A stretch of 64,000 nt of DNA from Adineta ricciae (GCA_905250025.1 CAJNOJ010000011.1:439287-503286); one strand, 5' to 3'. Counted from the stretch's first letter, positions 1-13,104 are shown. Translations and numbers: made by a program. The notes: generated from the letters alone by a model not told the origin.

Positions 1-327
1 ACTTAGTAATTCAGCCAATCGTTCAACAACAGCCACTGATCGATGTTGACCTTCTTCACATCCAACTGCTACTGATATCGATGAACTTTTACGATTCGAG
101 ACAAAGTTCATCAATTGATCCATAATGGATTTGATCATGTTTTCATATTCCGGCATAGATAATAGTTCGTTTTGGATACGTTTATGACGTCCATCATACC
201 GTTGATAGTTTTCAACATTTGTCATTGGTAAATGACGAATAGAATACAATAAATCCATATCTTGAGAAACACCAAAAGAGTATCCGAATGAACACAGTTT
301 GATGGTAAACTCATTAATCTGAGCCAT
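1..327 (-). CDS. RapZ C-terminal-domain-like protein, N-terminal part, cut by window edge
   Basis: The frame is open from an ATG at 327 down to base 1 (109 codons), so the gene continues off the window. The start reads MAQINEFTIKLCSFGYSFGV. It then shows a DLLYSIRHLPM stretch and a VGCEEGQHRSVAVVERLAEL stretch. These match the FGFKYG, DVRFLPNP and IGCTGGQHRSV blocks of the C-terminal half of bacterial RapZ, a nucleotide-signalling and RNase-adaptor family. The N-terminal P-loop kinase half of RapZ is absent, so this is a stand-alone C-terminal domain. The role in an animal is unknown. No intron is needed in the visible part. Family assignment is by motif recognition. Confidence 0.7.
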   Translation of the reverse strand, partial: MAQINEFTIKLCSFGYSFGVSQDMDLLYSIRHLPMTNVENYQRYDGRHKRIQNELLSMPEYENMIKSIMDQLMNFVSNRKSSSISVAVGCEEGQHRSVAVVERLAELLS

Positions 328-2857
328 GATAAAGAATACAATGATAGGATGATAGTTGTGTTCGATCCGAATTTGAATCGCATATTTATAAATAAATTCG
401 TCGTACTATTTCTACGAATATTGACGAAAGAAAGACACAAATTGCGCAAGTACGGTGATACACTGACTCATACAAGTGTCATGACTGCTGCAATGTGCCA
501 CAACCAGTCAGAACGAAATGTGTTAAAATCAATCAATCATAGGAGAGCACAATCTCGATCTTAAGTCAACTTATTTTGCTCCTGTTTATATTCATAATAA
601 TCACATTCGTTCAATATTTAAGAACGATTTTCAACGGAAAACTGAATATGAAAATAATCGTGTCTGAGTGTATTACAAATAAGATTTCATAAATAATACG
701 ATTTTTCTCGTTTACTTCTAATTCTTCAGTGACGTCAGAGTATTTCCGCGGGCGAATGTTGTTCAATCGAGTAGAAGAATTCAAAGAAGTTTTTTTTTAT
801 CGTGCTCAATAAACCAAGGCGGCTAGGTACTTGTGGTTTTTATTTTTCCCGAACGATTTTCAAATCAACTTCGCTTTTTATAAACTACGTCATTTTATCA
901 AAAACTTCTACTGAGTAACTCGTACAAGATCAGAAGGTGGCGGAAGTGTTTATTCTAAAACTTTTCTTCGTCTTACAAGAATATCAAGGCTAACGATAAA
1001 ACTCCCAATAGTAAAAGTTCGCCAGCTGACGACACTCATTTTTCTTCTTTCCTATTCATATATATACATGAGTTCTTGATCGAGTTTAGATGATTTGTAG
1101 CAACAGGAGACGGAAAAAGAAGTATGTAGGAAAAGTAGCACACATCTGATTACATATATGCCCAGCAAGCATACTCTATTCTACGTGTGTGTTTGACGAG
1201 AGATTACAAGTAACTTAGTCGTATGAAGAATATAACATATCTGATGAATTGCAGTGAGTAAGAAGGCAGTTTTCCTCTTCATCAAACTTCGAATAATCTC
1301 CGCCAATTATTTTATCCTTCGACATCAGTCCATCTTTCCATTAATCTCATCAAATTCTCATCATATCAATCATATTCGCTTTCGTTTGACATTTATTTGC
1401 ACTAAATATCTATAAACCATTCAGTATTACTTTTTCTACATGATGAATATTTTCCACTGCAAGGAACAACATACCCAAAGATCCTCAGTTCAATGGGTAA
1501 TCTTTTTCTTCTTTCACAAGTATATGTCATCGAGTCTGCAAATCTGGAACACGTTAGATATGTAAGTTCTTATCTAATTTTCTGAAGGTAAGGAACTCAT
1601 CATATTAATGATGATCGTTGATAAAAATACTCTCTCGACAACTTCTCTATACCGAAAGGGAATATGACATTTTCCTCTGTAGTATACCTCTAACACGTTG
1701 GTTCGTTTCAACTCTATTAGATATCTACGTAACACAGTCGAGTAAGTAGGACAATGTGTGAAGGCATCTTTAGAAAATCATCAATGACCTTTGTCGGGAG
1801 CGATTAGTTTAGTCGAACTATCCTTTAGTATTTTCGACATTTATGTAATTAAATGTCTTTTCTGTTTCGAATAATAACTACCGATGTCAGAGAATAGACA
1901 AACTGACAGAGTACTTCTGTTCAATTTGTCTCATTTGCATATTGTTGCAGACCGATTGTTGTGTGCAATTGAACGTACCAAACAACATTTAGTACGACAT
2001 ATATATATGAGGAAATCTCTCGAGTGAGTTGCAACGATCAAGGCAATGTTAATAGAGAATAAGATTAACTAAACTTGTCTAATATTCCTCGCTTTTTTTT
2101 TCTTCCGATTTGCCAACTTTATGGCTTGTCATTTGATTATATGTGATCGACCTTTTTACCCTGGTGGAGATCTGTTGTGACTATGTAAAAAAAAAAGAAA
2201 TATTTTGCTTGCATAGAAGTGCGTTTATATTTATGACAATTGATGACGACGGGAAAAGTTTGGAAGGAGAGAAAAAAAGGAGGAAAAGAGAGAAAAACCA
2301 AGTACGTATAATGACGACTAGAACTATAACTAAACAGAGAATGAACCGGCGGTGACGTCGTCAAAGAATAATGAACGAGAGAAGAAGAGACATTGTTTTT
2401 TCTGAAGACTGACTAAAAATGGTGTTTCTGTTTGTGTGCAATAAATAATTGCTTTTTTTCAAAATATATTTGACGAGAAAAGGGAGAAAAGCAGTATATT
2501 GTCAATTTCATGATAATAGTTGTGTGCCTCTCTGAACAGGTAAGTCTCTGCTGACAATTCTCGTCGAAGTCAAGATCAGCAATGTGTAAGCGAACATGTT
2601 TTGCTCTTCTGACTGGTATTAATTGTTAATATGAGCAAAGAGAAAAATTTTAACAATATTTTTTCTTGCCGTATACATTAGCTTTCTCATTTCCATACAA
2701 GAAAATCTTTTCTTTTCTCTCGCCGAGTCCTAACGCCTTGTCTTCTTTCTTCTAGATTACAAATCGAAGCACATGCGCATAGTTTTTCTCAATAGGATAT
2801 TTTCTAATCACTCTATCGATCAAAATCAACTGTGAATGAGCTAAAGTAAGTGACGAA
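328..2857. other. gene-poor interval between RapZ-like gene and two-TM gene
   Basis: AT-rich sequence with no coding region I can support; short open frames here lack codon structure or homology. A perfect TGACGTCA (CRE/ATF consensus) lies at 730-737, about 400 bases upstream of the divergent RapZ-like start. A donor-like GGTAAGTC near 2538-2545 and an acceptor-like TTCTTCTAG ending near 2756 would be compatible with a 5' UTR intron of the downstream two-TM gene. Confidence 0.4.
730..737. promoter_or_regulatory. CRE/ATF palindrome
   Basis: The exact 8-base palindrome TGACGTCA is present. It sits upstream of the minus-strand RapZ-like gene. An isolated match to a short motif is weak evidence of function. 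Confidence 0.25.
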
Positions 2858-2926
2858 ATGCCTCACAGTCGAAGTAAATCATTTGCCGATTTAGATATTC
2901 ATCATGCTTTTCTTTCGTCGCCGTGA
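2858..2926 (+). promoter_or_regulatory. upstream ORF overlapping the two-TM gene start
   Basis: An ATG at 2858 begins a 22-codon frame (MPHSRSKSFADLDIHH...) that ends at the TGA at 2924-2926, so it overlaps the ATG at 2904 in a different frame. If 2858 lies in the mature 5' UTR, it would reduce initiation at 2904. If a splice acceptor (ATTTAG, ending about 2893) is used instead, the uORF is removed from the mRNA. Confidence 0.3.
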
Positions 2927-3236
2927 TACATTCAGTCAATCGAACTTGACAGATCAAGAACGATGCATCCATGCTTGTCTATTCTTCGCCTTTTTATTGC
3001 TGACAATAACCATTGTTTTATTCTATTTTGCAGCAACGTACAAAGGTACTGATGATCAACGATTGTACTATTATCTTGGCGCTGGTATCAGTCTGACTTT
3101 TCTTCTCTTAATTACGTTATGTACAGTGATGTATATTCGTCGATTCTATGGCTCAGTAATGTCGCCATCACAACGTCAAGGAATTATATTGGAATCGGAT
3201 CATGAAAGTTCCAAATATTCAAGTCAACATCCGTGA
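2904..3236 (+). CDS. small protein with two membrane segments, unrecognised
   Basis: A 110-aa single-exon frame starting MLFFRRRDTFSQSN. Two hydrophobic segments are visible, at about residues 26-46 (HACLFFAFLLLTITIVLFYF) and 57-77 (YYLGAGISLTFLLLITLCTV). They are separated by a short polar loop and followed by a basic YIRRF and a Ser-rich tail, which looks like a TMEM-type hairpin topology. An AATAAA at 3287-3292 lies 50 bases after the stop. An upstream ATG at 2858 opens a 22-codon frame in another register that overlaps this start. Function is not recognised. Confidence 0.6.
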   Translation: MLFFRRRDTFSQSNLTDQERCIHACLFFAFLLLTITIVLFYFAATYKGTDDQRLYYYLGAGISLTFLLLITLCTVMYIRRFYGSVMSPSQRQGIILESDHESSKYSSQHP

Positions 3237-4353
3237 TTTTCGACGAAACTTTCCAAATAGTTTGAAATTGAACTTCTATTTCTTGAAATAAACAAAACTA
3301 GTTACGCATTCTACTTGAAAATCAACATCAAAGTTTCCCATGCACGGATCGGATACATTGATAGAATTATCTATGTCTTAGTAGTCAATGATTTTGTCCG
3401 AGAAAAGTAAATAACTCAATTCAGAAAACTTGACTTGCTTCTATTGTTTAAGTGTTTTCCTAATGTTTCTGTTGCTAGCAGCTATAATTAATGGTGACGA
3501 AATCGATGTAATTGTGTAAAAATCGTCTGAGAGATTGTAGAGGAAAAAAAACGACTTTTCTTTGTTCCATTAGTGCGTTGCGTGATTGTGATGAACTTAA
3601 ATCGCTCGTAGGCATATGTCATTTGCTTTTCTAATCAATAAAATATTTAAATTGTGACTCAACAAGCTAATCTTCGATTTTTCTGATCTACGATAGAAAA
3701 GCAGTCGTAGGAGTCGAGCGACTGGTTGTTCTGACTCTGACAATCAGATTATTTGTTCATCTTTATGATCAATATTTTCGTCTCGAAAGTCAATATTTGG
3801 ATGTGAGAATGATAAATTACAAAAAACATTCGTTATTCTGCTAATTGTTCGCTACTCGGTTATCATCATTGCATTGAATTTCTTTCTCAATTCTGCGATG
3901 TACTCCATTGAAATCCATAATACTTTCTTTTCAGCGAGTTACGCAAAAAATGAAAAGTGACTATTTCTCTTTGTTCATTAACTCTCTGTCGACGCTGAAG
4001 AATGATTAATGAAGTCATAAACGTAAGTAGTTTTTTAGGGCAAGTTTAGTTCTGTTTTGTTGACGATCAAGGACGCGAACGACCTCTTTCGAAAAGTTTT
4101 CGATTCGAGTAGACTTTTGATCGACAATAATTTACCAAGTTTACCTGCTTTGGATCTTTCACAATTTATTTTATTTATTCTTGTTAGCTAAGTGAGTAGA
4201 TTTCAAATACGATTTTGGTTATCATCTGTATATGTACACGCGTGTTTTTTTTTATTAAGAGAAAAAAAAAACGATTTTTCACTAGGGCAAAAAAGAGAAG
4301 AAAAAGATTTGTGCCAAACCTTTTTCTTCTCTCGGGGTGTTAAGTAAAGTGGT
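3237..4353. other. intergenic interval with a 13-bp perfect hairpin
   Basis: No coding region is supported. A perfect inverted repeat, AGAGAAGAAAAAG at 4294-4306 and its complement at 4320-4332 with a 13-base loop, sits just beyond the stop of the minus-strand gene ending at 4354. The two-TM gene and that gene converge here. Confidence 0.5.
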
Positions 4354-4782
4354 CTAAAAGTTCTGATGTAGAATAGAAGAAATCACTTTCTTATCACGTT
4401 CATTCGAAGCGAAATTTTTCATAAAGGCATTTTCGTTCGTATTGCTTTTCGTCTCTGACTTCGTCACGTTCCAATTCTTAGTCCACACGTTGTGAAAGAT
4501 CGACATCAACTGAGATATTTCACCCGTTTTACTCGTCAATTGTGAACAAAATGCTTTCCATCGTTGATCCGGTTCGATCGGTGTTTGTACTCGATCGAGC
4601 TTCTTCAATCGATCAATAATACGATAATCATTCGATTTCGTATAATTATCTTTATTGCCTTGTGTTGCCGGAGTTTTCAAGCGCGTTTCAAACAATTGCC
4701 AATGTCGACTATCCACTTCCTGCCGGATTTGCGCACTGGATTTTGTGACGAATGATCGAGATGGTGAAGTCATACTTGACAT
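4354..4782 (-). CDS. hypothetical protein, 142 aa
   Basis: Single-exon frame beginning MSSMTSPSRSFVTKSS and ending SSILHQNF. It is polar and basic, with no signal peptide, membrane segment or recognisable domain. A Trp-containing central part (QRWKAFCSQLTSKTGEIS, then HNVWTKNWN) looks like folded coding sequence rather than chance. A TTTCTAG acceptor-like site lies about 9 bases before the ATG, as for several other genes in this window. I do not recognise the family. Confidence 0.55.
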   Translation of the reverse strand: MSSMTSPSRSFVTKSSAQIRQEVDSRHWQLFETRLKTPATQGNKDNYTKSNDYRIIDRLKKLDRVQTPIEPDQRWKAFCSQLTSKTGEISQLMSIFHNVWTKNWNVTKSETKSNTNENAFMKNFASNERDKKVISSILHQNF

Positions 4783-5498
4783 TGTTATACTAGAAAGAAA
4801 TCAGTTCATATTTATGTAACAAAGGATTGCATGTATAAAAATCTAGATTAGATTTCTCCTTCTCTCGCTCCTCTACCCTTGAATGTAAAAGTTTCTTTTT
4901 TTTTCTTAAAGAAAAAAAAGATACAAAGCACTTTTATCGAGTGAGACATACGAAACCGAGGAAGTCACTTTTGTGCAGAAGAAATGAATATGATGCTGTA
5001 TATTGTCGTTGTTTTGTTCTCTTTCTATCTTATTTTGTTGTGTACGACTCGAAAAGTTGTCGAAACGAAAAAAAAACACATCATGGTAGTGAATATTTTA
5101 TTATCTTGCATACTAATGTGATGTGCCTCGACGGATGAGAGGAGAACAAGGGACGGACAATTTGATAAATGTTAAATTTTAAAAAAATTGAATAAATAGT
5201 TTAAACTAACCTTGAACGCGTCAATTTTGCAGTTGTTAATGCCGTCACTACTGAATTCGCCACGATTGGCACACCTTTTTCCTTTTTTCCTTCCCCTTTC
5301 CTTCTTTTATGTATGCAATTGACTCAAAGAAGAAGAAAAAAAACCGTGTAATGTGTATAAAATCAAACAAGCCGTAGAAAAGAACGAAAGAAATAACATT
5401 TTATAGGTGTGCTATCTGACTTTTATCTAATCGATCAAGCATACAATAACTGATTCATGAAAATACAATGATCAATAACAGGCGAAGTTTTTTTCTAG
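4783..5498. other. intergenic interval between divergent genes
   Basis: Contains A and T tracts and near-palindromic T/A runs around 4890-4920, and no supported coding sequence. It ends in TTTTCTAG immediately before the mannose-6-phosphate receptor ATG. Confidence 0.4.
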
Positions 5499-6489
5499 AT
5501 GAATATCATGCGCGTAGCGTTTATTCTGATTGTCTATTGTTCTTTGGTCTGTGGAGATTGTAATTTCCATGCGGATACACATATGCAACCAATCCAAGAG
5601 ACAATGAAGAAATGGAAAATCTATGGAACGGAGTAAATTGTTAATAAACATGTTATGTTTCGGTCATTGAGATGATTTCAATTTAGAATGACAGTATCGA
5701 GCAATGAAGTGACTTATTCGATTGGAATTTGTAGATCACCTAGCAATGCGGCAAACGACACCGCTATTGTTCAAAAAGGAGCGAATTTTAGTTTTGTTAT
5801 TGGCCGGTTGGATCCTGTCAATCTTGTTTCAGGAGGTGTTAAAAGCATATTTATAAAAATGAAATTTCATTTTCGAAAATTTTAGACGGTTGGATACAAT
5901 TAACATATGAGAAAGGTGATCCTTATAACAATATATGTGATAATGTGACTCGGCAAGCGTCGATTATGTTTATATGTGGAACGAACATGGTAAGAGAAGT
6001 TTAATTAGTTTAAACTTGGAGTTTATTTTGAAATCTTTCCAGACTACTATTACAATTCGTCAGCAGAATACATACGCTGATATACATTGTAACTATATGT
6101 TTCAATTACAAGTTCCTGAAATGTGTCCACCTGTTGTTATTGTCGAAGAATCAAAGAAACTAAGTGGCGGTGCCATTTTTCTTATTATGTAATGTAAAAC
6201 ACTCATCTTTTTTTCTTTACTAAAGCGGGCCTTTCTTCTTTTTTTTTCTAGAGTTTTCAGCATTGCAGCTGCCTATTTAATCCTCGGTGGAATTTATATG
6301 CACGTCAAACGTGGTGCTCGTGGTCTGGATCGTATTCCTCATTTAAATATGTGGCGTACATTCGGTGGTTTAGCAGCGGATGGCTGTGATTTTTGCTGTC
6401 GTTGTGATCGGCCATCGCCGCGTGCTGGTTACTTTCTCGACGAATCAGGACCAGACTTTCGTGGTGATGATGACATTCTTTCTCCATAA
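5499..6489 (+). CDS. M6PR: cation-dependent mannose-6-phosphate receptor-like protein
   Basis: Five exons (5499-5632, 5687-5835, 5886-5989, 6043-6188, 6252-6489) sum to 771 bases, or 256 aa. The N-terminus MNIMRVAFILIVYCSLVCGD is a signal peptide. The luminal domain has spaced cysteines, as in MRH domains. One TM segment (FLIIVFSIAAAYLILGGIY) follows, then a cytoplasmic tail with DRIPHLNMWRTFGGLAADGC, which matches the vertebrate CD-MPR tail blocks FPHL-W and LVADGCDFVC. The tail ends DDDILSP, close to the acidic di-leucine end of CD-MPR that binds GGA sorting adaptors. The family carries phosphomannosylated lysosomal enzymes from Golgi to endosomes. A TTTTCTAG acceptor abuts the ATG. Confidence 0.85.
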
Positions 6490-6763
6490 TAATCTATGAT
6501 CTTCAAACGCAAAAGAAAATTCTCGCTTCAAACTTGACAACAAAATTCTGCATCAAATCATTCGGATCTGTTCTCTTTGTTTTTAGTTTAAATTTTGTCT
6601 TTCATAATTTATTTCATTTTATGTTCAGTGTTTGTTCTTCTTATATATATGTATCTTCTCGTATACTCACATATATAACGTGAATTACATAACAAAATAA
6701 ATCTCAAGCGTGAAAAGAACGATTTTTGTGTTGTGAAATATCTCTTCTTTTTCAGTTTTAGTT

Positions 6764-7982
6764 ATGACTGAAGATAAAACATTAAAAGCTATTCAATATC
6801 AACGTGGATCATTACAAATCTTAGATCAATTGAAATTACCTGATATATCGGTCTATATTCCAATTCAAACAGTAGCCGACGCATGGAAAGCAATTCATAC
6901 AATGTCAATTCGAGGTACAATGAGAAAGACACGAACAAAGAGAAGTCTTCTATGAGTATCATTACTTGAATTGCGTTTCTTTTTCAGGTGCACCAGCTAT
7001 TGCAGTATGCGGAGTGTTGAGTCTTGCTGTCGATCTTCATCATTCACGATCAAAGTTCGAGTCAATTGCATCTGTTCAGCAGTATGTCATTGATGAATTG
7101 AATTATTTGGTCACTGCGCGGCCGACTGCAGTCAATATGACCGATGCAGCTAAGACAATCATTGATTATTTAATTCCATTGAGTGCCAAACATCAAAGTA
7201 TCCCAGAATACATTGATGAATTGATTGCCTTTATTGAACAGTTTCTTGAACGTGATCTCGCTGATAATCGTGCAATAGGTCGACATGGCGCTGAACAGAT
7301 TCGACTAACAACTGCAAATCCAAAAAAATTAACGATATTAACACATTGCAATACAGGCTCATTGGCAACCGTTGGTTTTGGCACTGCACTGGGCGTTATT
7401 CGACAACTGGCCGCGAACGGCGACCTTCAAACAGCTTATTTTACTGAAACTCGACCGTACAATCAAGGTTCAAGATTAACTGCATACGAATTAGTGCATG
7501 ATCATATTCCTCATACAATGATTTGCGATTCGATGGCCGGACTTCTAATGCGAACACAACCCGTTCATGGTGTCGTTGTCGGAGCGGATCGAGTAACAGC
7601 TAATGGCGATACTGCCAACAAAATTGGTACTTATCAATTAGCTATTCTCGCTAAGTACCATGAAATCCCGTTTTACGTTGCTGCGCCAACAACCTCTATT
7701 GATTTAACTAAAAGAACCGGTGACGAAATTGTTATTGAACAACGGCCTTCGAAAGAGATGACAAGTATTAAAGGAGTGAATATCGCTGCTGAAGGTATTG
7801 CTATCGATTGATGGAGTTAAGTTTTCTATTTGTTCAGTTATTTAGGTGTACAAGTCTGGAATCCGGCATTTGATGTGACACCAGCTCAACTGATAACCGG
7901 CATCATTACTGAGCATGGCGTGTTTAAACCCGATGAGCTTGAAGAGAGATTATTAGCTTTAAAAAATAATAAAAGCTCTTGA
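6764..7982 (+). CDS. MRI1: methylthioribose-1-phosphate isomerase
   Basis: Three exons (6764-6914, 6988-7794, 7846-7982) total 1,095 bases, or 364 aa, the usual length. The enzyme converts 5-methylthioribose-1-phosphate to the ribulose form in the methionine salvage pathway (eIF2B-alpha-like fold, cytosol). Visible signatures are RGAPAIA, the [10 protein letters not shown] loop with the catalytic Cys, [17 protein letters not shown] with the catalytic Asp, and the C-terminal [10 protein letters not shown]. The exon 2-3 junction restores EGVQVWNP. The TRMT61A start follows only 93 bases after the stop on the same strand. A CTTTTTCAG lies just upstream of the ATG. Confidence 0.95.
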
Positions 7983-8075
7983 GTCGCATTTTATTTACAA
8001 ATTTCGATGTTGTACGAATAGTTTCAAACAATTGAGGATTGAAATTTGTTTCAGATAACACTGAGCAAAAGGATA

Positions 8076-9296
<1,221 letters not shown>

Positions 9297-9429
9297 ATTT
9301 CTGTGTTATGCTTTTCTCTTTTCTTTCTGATAACAATAAACATCAGAATACGTGTTGCTCGACCCTTTGTTACGAGAATATCAATCTTTGATTGAATGAT
9401 GTCAACTGACGTTGTATATTATATTTAAT

Positions 9430-9464
9430 AAACAAACAAACAAACAAACAGAGAGAGAGAGAGA
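9430..9464 (+). repeat. simple repeat (AAAC)n then (GA)n
   Basis: About five AAAC units pass directly into seven GA units in the gap between the convergent TRMT61A and CDK2AP1 3' ends. Confidence 0.8.
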
Positions 9465-9533
9465 CATAAGAAAACTAACAGATATGATGTTTTGAGTTGA
9501 ATATATACACGCAATTGATCATAACTAGAGATA

Positions 9534-10016
9534 TTAAGGTCGGCTATTGCGATCACATTCAAGTTGACATTCTCGAACTAGAACACGAGCTGATGCAATA
9601 GCGCGTCTTAAACGTTCAGCCGAGTTTTTGCTTCCAGCATAGGTAGGCTTGATATCTTTACCCATTTCTTCGATAACGTTGAGTAATTGAACGTATTTGG
9701 TTTGTTGCATAATTCGTTGCTGATGTTGCTGCGCTTGAGTGAGCTGTTGTTGAACAGCTGGAGGAATTGGGACATATTGGTGGGATTGTTGCTTAATTTG
9801 TTGGTGATGAACAGGATTGTGCGATACAACAGGCGCTGCTGCTGCTGCTGCTGCTACTGTCGCTGAGGATGGTGGAGGTAAGAGTGGCGAATTTCGACCA
9901 GCTGAACCTTGTAACATACTCGAAGGTCCGGCTGGATTGAGAATGGGTCGTGATGGAGCGACTGGAGATTGTTGTTGAGGTTGTTTACGAATTGATAAAT
10001 CCATTGTTAAATCCAT
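9534..10016 (-). CDS. CDK2AP1: CDK2-associated protein 1/2 (DOC-1 family, NuRD subunit)
   Basis: A 160-aa single-exon gene. The C-terminal 60 residues ([53 protein letters not shown]) match the conserved helical DOC-1 domain of CDK2AP1/2 ([22 protein letters not shown] in human). The N-terminal 95 residues are low complexity: Pro/Ser-rich, an eight-residue Ala run and Gln-rich patches. CDK2AP proteins are small dimeric subunits of the NuRD chromatin-remodelling complex. The start at 10016 gives [11 protein letters not shown]; a second ATG four codons later is possible. Confidence 0.92.
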   Translation of the reverse strand: MDLTMDLSIRKQPQQQSPVAPSRPILNPAGPSSMLQGSAGRNSPLLPPPSSATVAAAAAAAPVVSHNPVHHQQIKQQSHQYVPIPPAVQQQLTQAQQHQQRIMQQTKYVQLLNVIEEMGKDIKPTYAGSKNSAERLRRAIASARVLVRECQLECDRNSRP

Positions 10017-10392
10017 TTAAAATGTATTGAATATAAAAGTCTTTCCTAGATGATTTCCAAAACGAATACTCTGATGATTATTAGAAATTTATACAGGTGC
10101 GTGTGACTTCTTCGTTCGATGATAGTCACAACCGAAAGAGAAAAAAAGAAATAAATAAATTAATCAAACAAGAAAGAACATGAACGGAAATCAATTCGGA
10201 CGCGATCATTGGTCGAGATTTTCTTTCCTTAGTTGTGTACGTTAAAGTCACCGATAGTTGTCGTTAATAATCATAAATAATGACCGAAAGTTTTGTACTC
10301 AAAAGGAAATCTTCTTACACTATATTTTTTTTCAAAAGCAAAACAAACGATATTCATTACAAAAACACAAGATAATAAACTATACAATTCAC
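10017..10392. other. intergenic interval
   Basis: AT-rich sequence between the CDK2AP1 start and the KCNQ stop, both on minus. It must hold the CDK2AP1 upstream region and the KCNQ 3' UTR. No further feature is recognised. Confidence 0.4.
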
Positions 10393-12093
10393 TCATGCTC
10401 TGGTTGTTAATTCTTCACCGAGAGCTGCTGTTCGATTTACACTCGGATCTTTCTCTTCATTTGTTGATCGTTGACATAATTCTTCCAGTAAAGCAATAAC
10501 TCGATTCGTTTGTTTTTCCAGTCCAGCTAACTTCGTTTCTAATCGTTGCACTTTCGCATTCAGCGTCAACTGTTCGCGTTCTTTATCCGATAGAACGATC
10601 GGATAGGATTTGGGTAAACCTAATGTTTGATCTAAACGACGTTGGATATCAGCGAGAGTATACATCACTTTCAAATTGCCTTGAGCATTTTCGTCCATGA
10701 TATCTTTGAAATTGTAGGGTTTATGTGCTTGACGAAATTTTCTTTTCGCAACATGGTATTTGATAATTCTTATCATTCGAATTGCCACACGTTGACTTGT
10801 ATCTAGATCTTCCGCTTTTTGCACTTTGCGCCAAGAGATTTTGTCTAATTGTACTCCGCTCGTTGATGAATTATATGGTTGAGGACCGTTCCGTAAACGT
10901 AGTGGGCTTTGTATATTGTCAGTAACACTGACTGCGAATGTCGAACCAGCATGACGATTGTATTTATTCATTCGTTTGGTTTCGATACGATAGATACGCC
11001 AGGTCGAAACTAAATTCGGGCGACGCGCAGCGACCATACGCCACCAGTTCTGAATGAGAGTTGCGGCAGCGGGCACCAGCCGATTGAACTGTTTCTCACG
11101 TTTCTTCTGTTCGACTTTTAGAGCAAATCCCGAACCAATAATACCCGATGGTAACGTCCAAAATGCGACGCCACAAATACATAAACATGATGTGATCATT
11201 TTACCGATATAAGTTCGAGGATATTTGTCGCCATAACCGATCGTTGCCTAAAATTTCCGAAATACTTTTCAAAGATTTTCAATCTCTTCCGTGGAAGTTC
11301 TTACCATTGTGACAATCGCCCACCAAAGGGTATCGGCAAAACTATGAAACATATCTTCACTAGGTGGTTTTGTTTCATCCTTTTCGACTAACCAAATTAA
11401 ATAAGCCACAACAATTAAAAATATGAAACAAAAGTAGAGTGTAGCAATCAACTCATAACGATGATCATAAACAACTGAACCAAGTAGACGCCACGATGTC
11501 AAACGTCGATCGACGTGCAAAAAACGAAGAATTTGAAGAATACGAACATATCTCACCAGTTGAATACTGAATTGTGTGTTATTCATCCCCATGCATAGCA
11601 GAATTGCATAACCACTGATGACAAATAGATCAACAATGCACATGGCTTTACGCATAAATAACAATCGACCATGTCGACCACGGTATTTACTCCGACAACC
11701 AGATGACCAAACACGTATGATATATTCGATAACAAAGAGAATAAAAAGTACGAATTCGATCCAGAATAAAATCGAATATGATTGTTCGACATAGACAGTT
11801 AAGATTGAACTGTATACTAGACAACCAATGACAACAACAAAGACGGAAAAGTGATAAAGAAAGCAGAGAATTCCACATGGTCGTTCGAGGAAATTATAAA
11901 CACGAGCTTGAAATGGATTGTGTAAACGTTTCAATGAAACATGGTGACTTAATGGTGAACCATAATCTGTTTCTTCATCACAACCATTCGTCTGCAAAGA
12001 TGCACCACTAATCTCTCGTCGAAGTTTTGTTGGCGATGAAAACGAATTTTCATCAGTTGGTACTGGCATAAAACGATGCGTGGTATCATTCAT
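10393..12093 (-). CDS. KCNQ: KCNQ (Kv7) voltage-gated potassium channel
   Basis: Two exons (12093-11305, 11247-10393) give 547 aa. The junction restores WWAIVTM|ATIGYGDKYP, the pore helix and K+ selectivity filter. Upstream are S1-S6 with an Arg-bearing S4 (VRYVRILQILRFLHVDRR) followed by the KCNQ-typical WRLLGSVVYDHRYEL. S6 ends LPSGIIGSGFALKVEQ. The C-terminus has helix A with an IQ-like AATLIQNWWRM (calmodulin site), helix B RMIRIIKYHVAKRKF, and a terminal coiled coil (VQRLETKLAGLEKQTNRVIA) for tetramer assembly. It is shorter than vertebrate Kv7 because the A-B linker and tail are short. Acts at the plasma membrane. Confidence 0.95.
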
Positions 12094-13104
12094 GTTTATC
12101 TTACATAACTACATCAAACAAAAACAGAGCTTCTCACATGTAAAGACATGGAATTTACTTGTTAGAGATGTAGATAATACCGATGCGTTATTGTTTCTAT
12201 GCAGTACTATATTGAAGAATGATGATGTTGCATCCATGAATATATGTTATATGTGTGTGTGTGTGTCGGCACCGCACATTCGAAACCTTCACTATCGAAA
12301 TACAAATCTCTCTCCCCCTTTTTTCAATTCTTTTTCTTCTCGTTCGTACGACGCGTGTCGACGGTACTCAATGTTGTAGCATGTATACTTGAGCAAGATT
12401 TTTCGCTAGCAAGAAGAGAAGAAATGAGACTTATATATCGCATTTCTCTGTTCGATTCTCTTCTCGAATGTATATGAAAATGAGAGAACAACAAAATAAG
12501 AAACATTTTTCATAGGTTATAGTCCGACTATAGTTCTAATACTCGATGCATTTTAGATTCGTTTCGCTCTGTGACATTTATTCGCTAGGCTGACGTTGAA
12601 GAAAAATGTATCTGTGTTATTTTAATAGTTTCGAAACAGCAACAAACAAATCAGTTTTAAGTACTTGCAAGAAGAATCACTGATTTATTCGATGATAAGG
12701 CGAAAACATACAGCTGCAAGAATTCAACTCATATTAAAAGTATTTTATTACGCTTTGACGATAAATTGCCTCGATTAAATATCCATTCAAAAGTCATTTA
12801 TGACTTTTAAACAGCTTCACGAATAAACTAATTGATTCTTGATATCATAGAAATCCTACATAAGCAAAAATGCACTTTCTATATATAGTAAATCGAACCG
12901 CTATGATTGCCTGTTGAAGTCGCGAAAATGATAGAAATTCAGATGTGTAATTTTCGTTCGGTGAATGTTATTGAAATGAAACATGAATATTCCCAAGATC
13001 ATAACAAAACTATGATCATTGTCGAAAAACAGAAAACTTTAACAATAACGTTAATACAAAGATAACAAAAACAAATTGAAACGATTCAATTTGGTCGTTT
13101 TCAT
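12094..13104. other. intergenic interval upstream of KCNQ
   Basis: About 1 kb of AT-rich sequence with a (TG)n tract near 12251-12267. No gene is supported. It contains the KCNQ promoter side and the 3' flank of the DDX21-like gene. Confidence 0.4.

Noticed and set aside
2137-2364. Overlapping open frames on both strands of about 70 codons
   Set aside because: Low-complexity Lys/Glu and Phe/Ser composition reflects purine/pyrimidine tracts; no homology or splice context.
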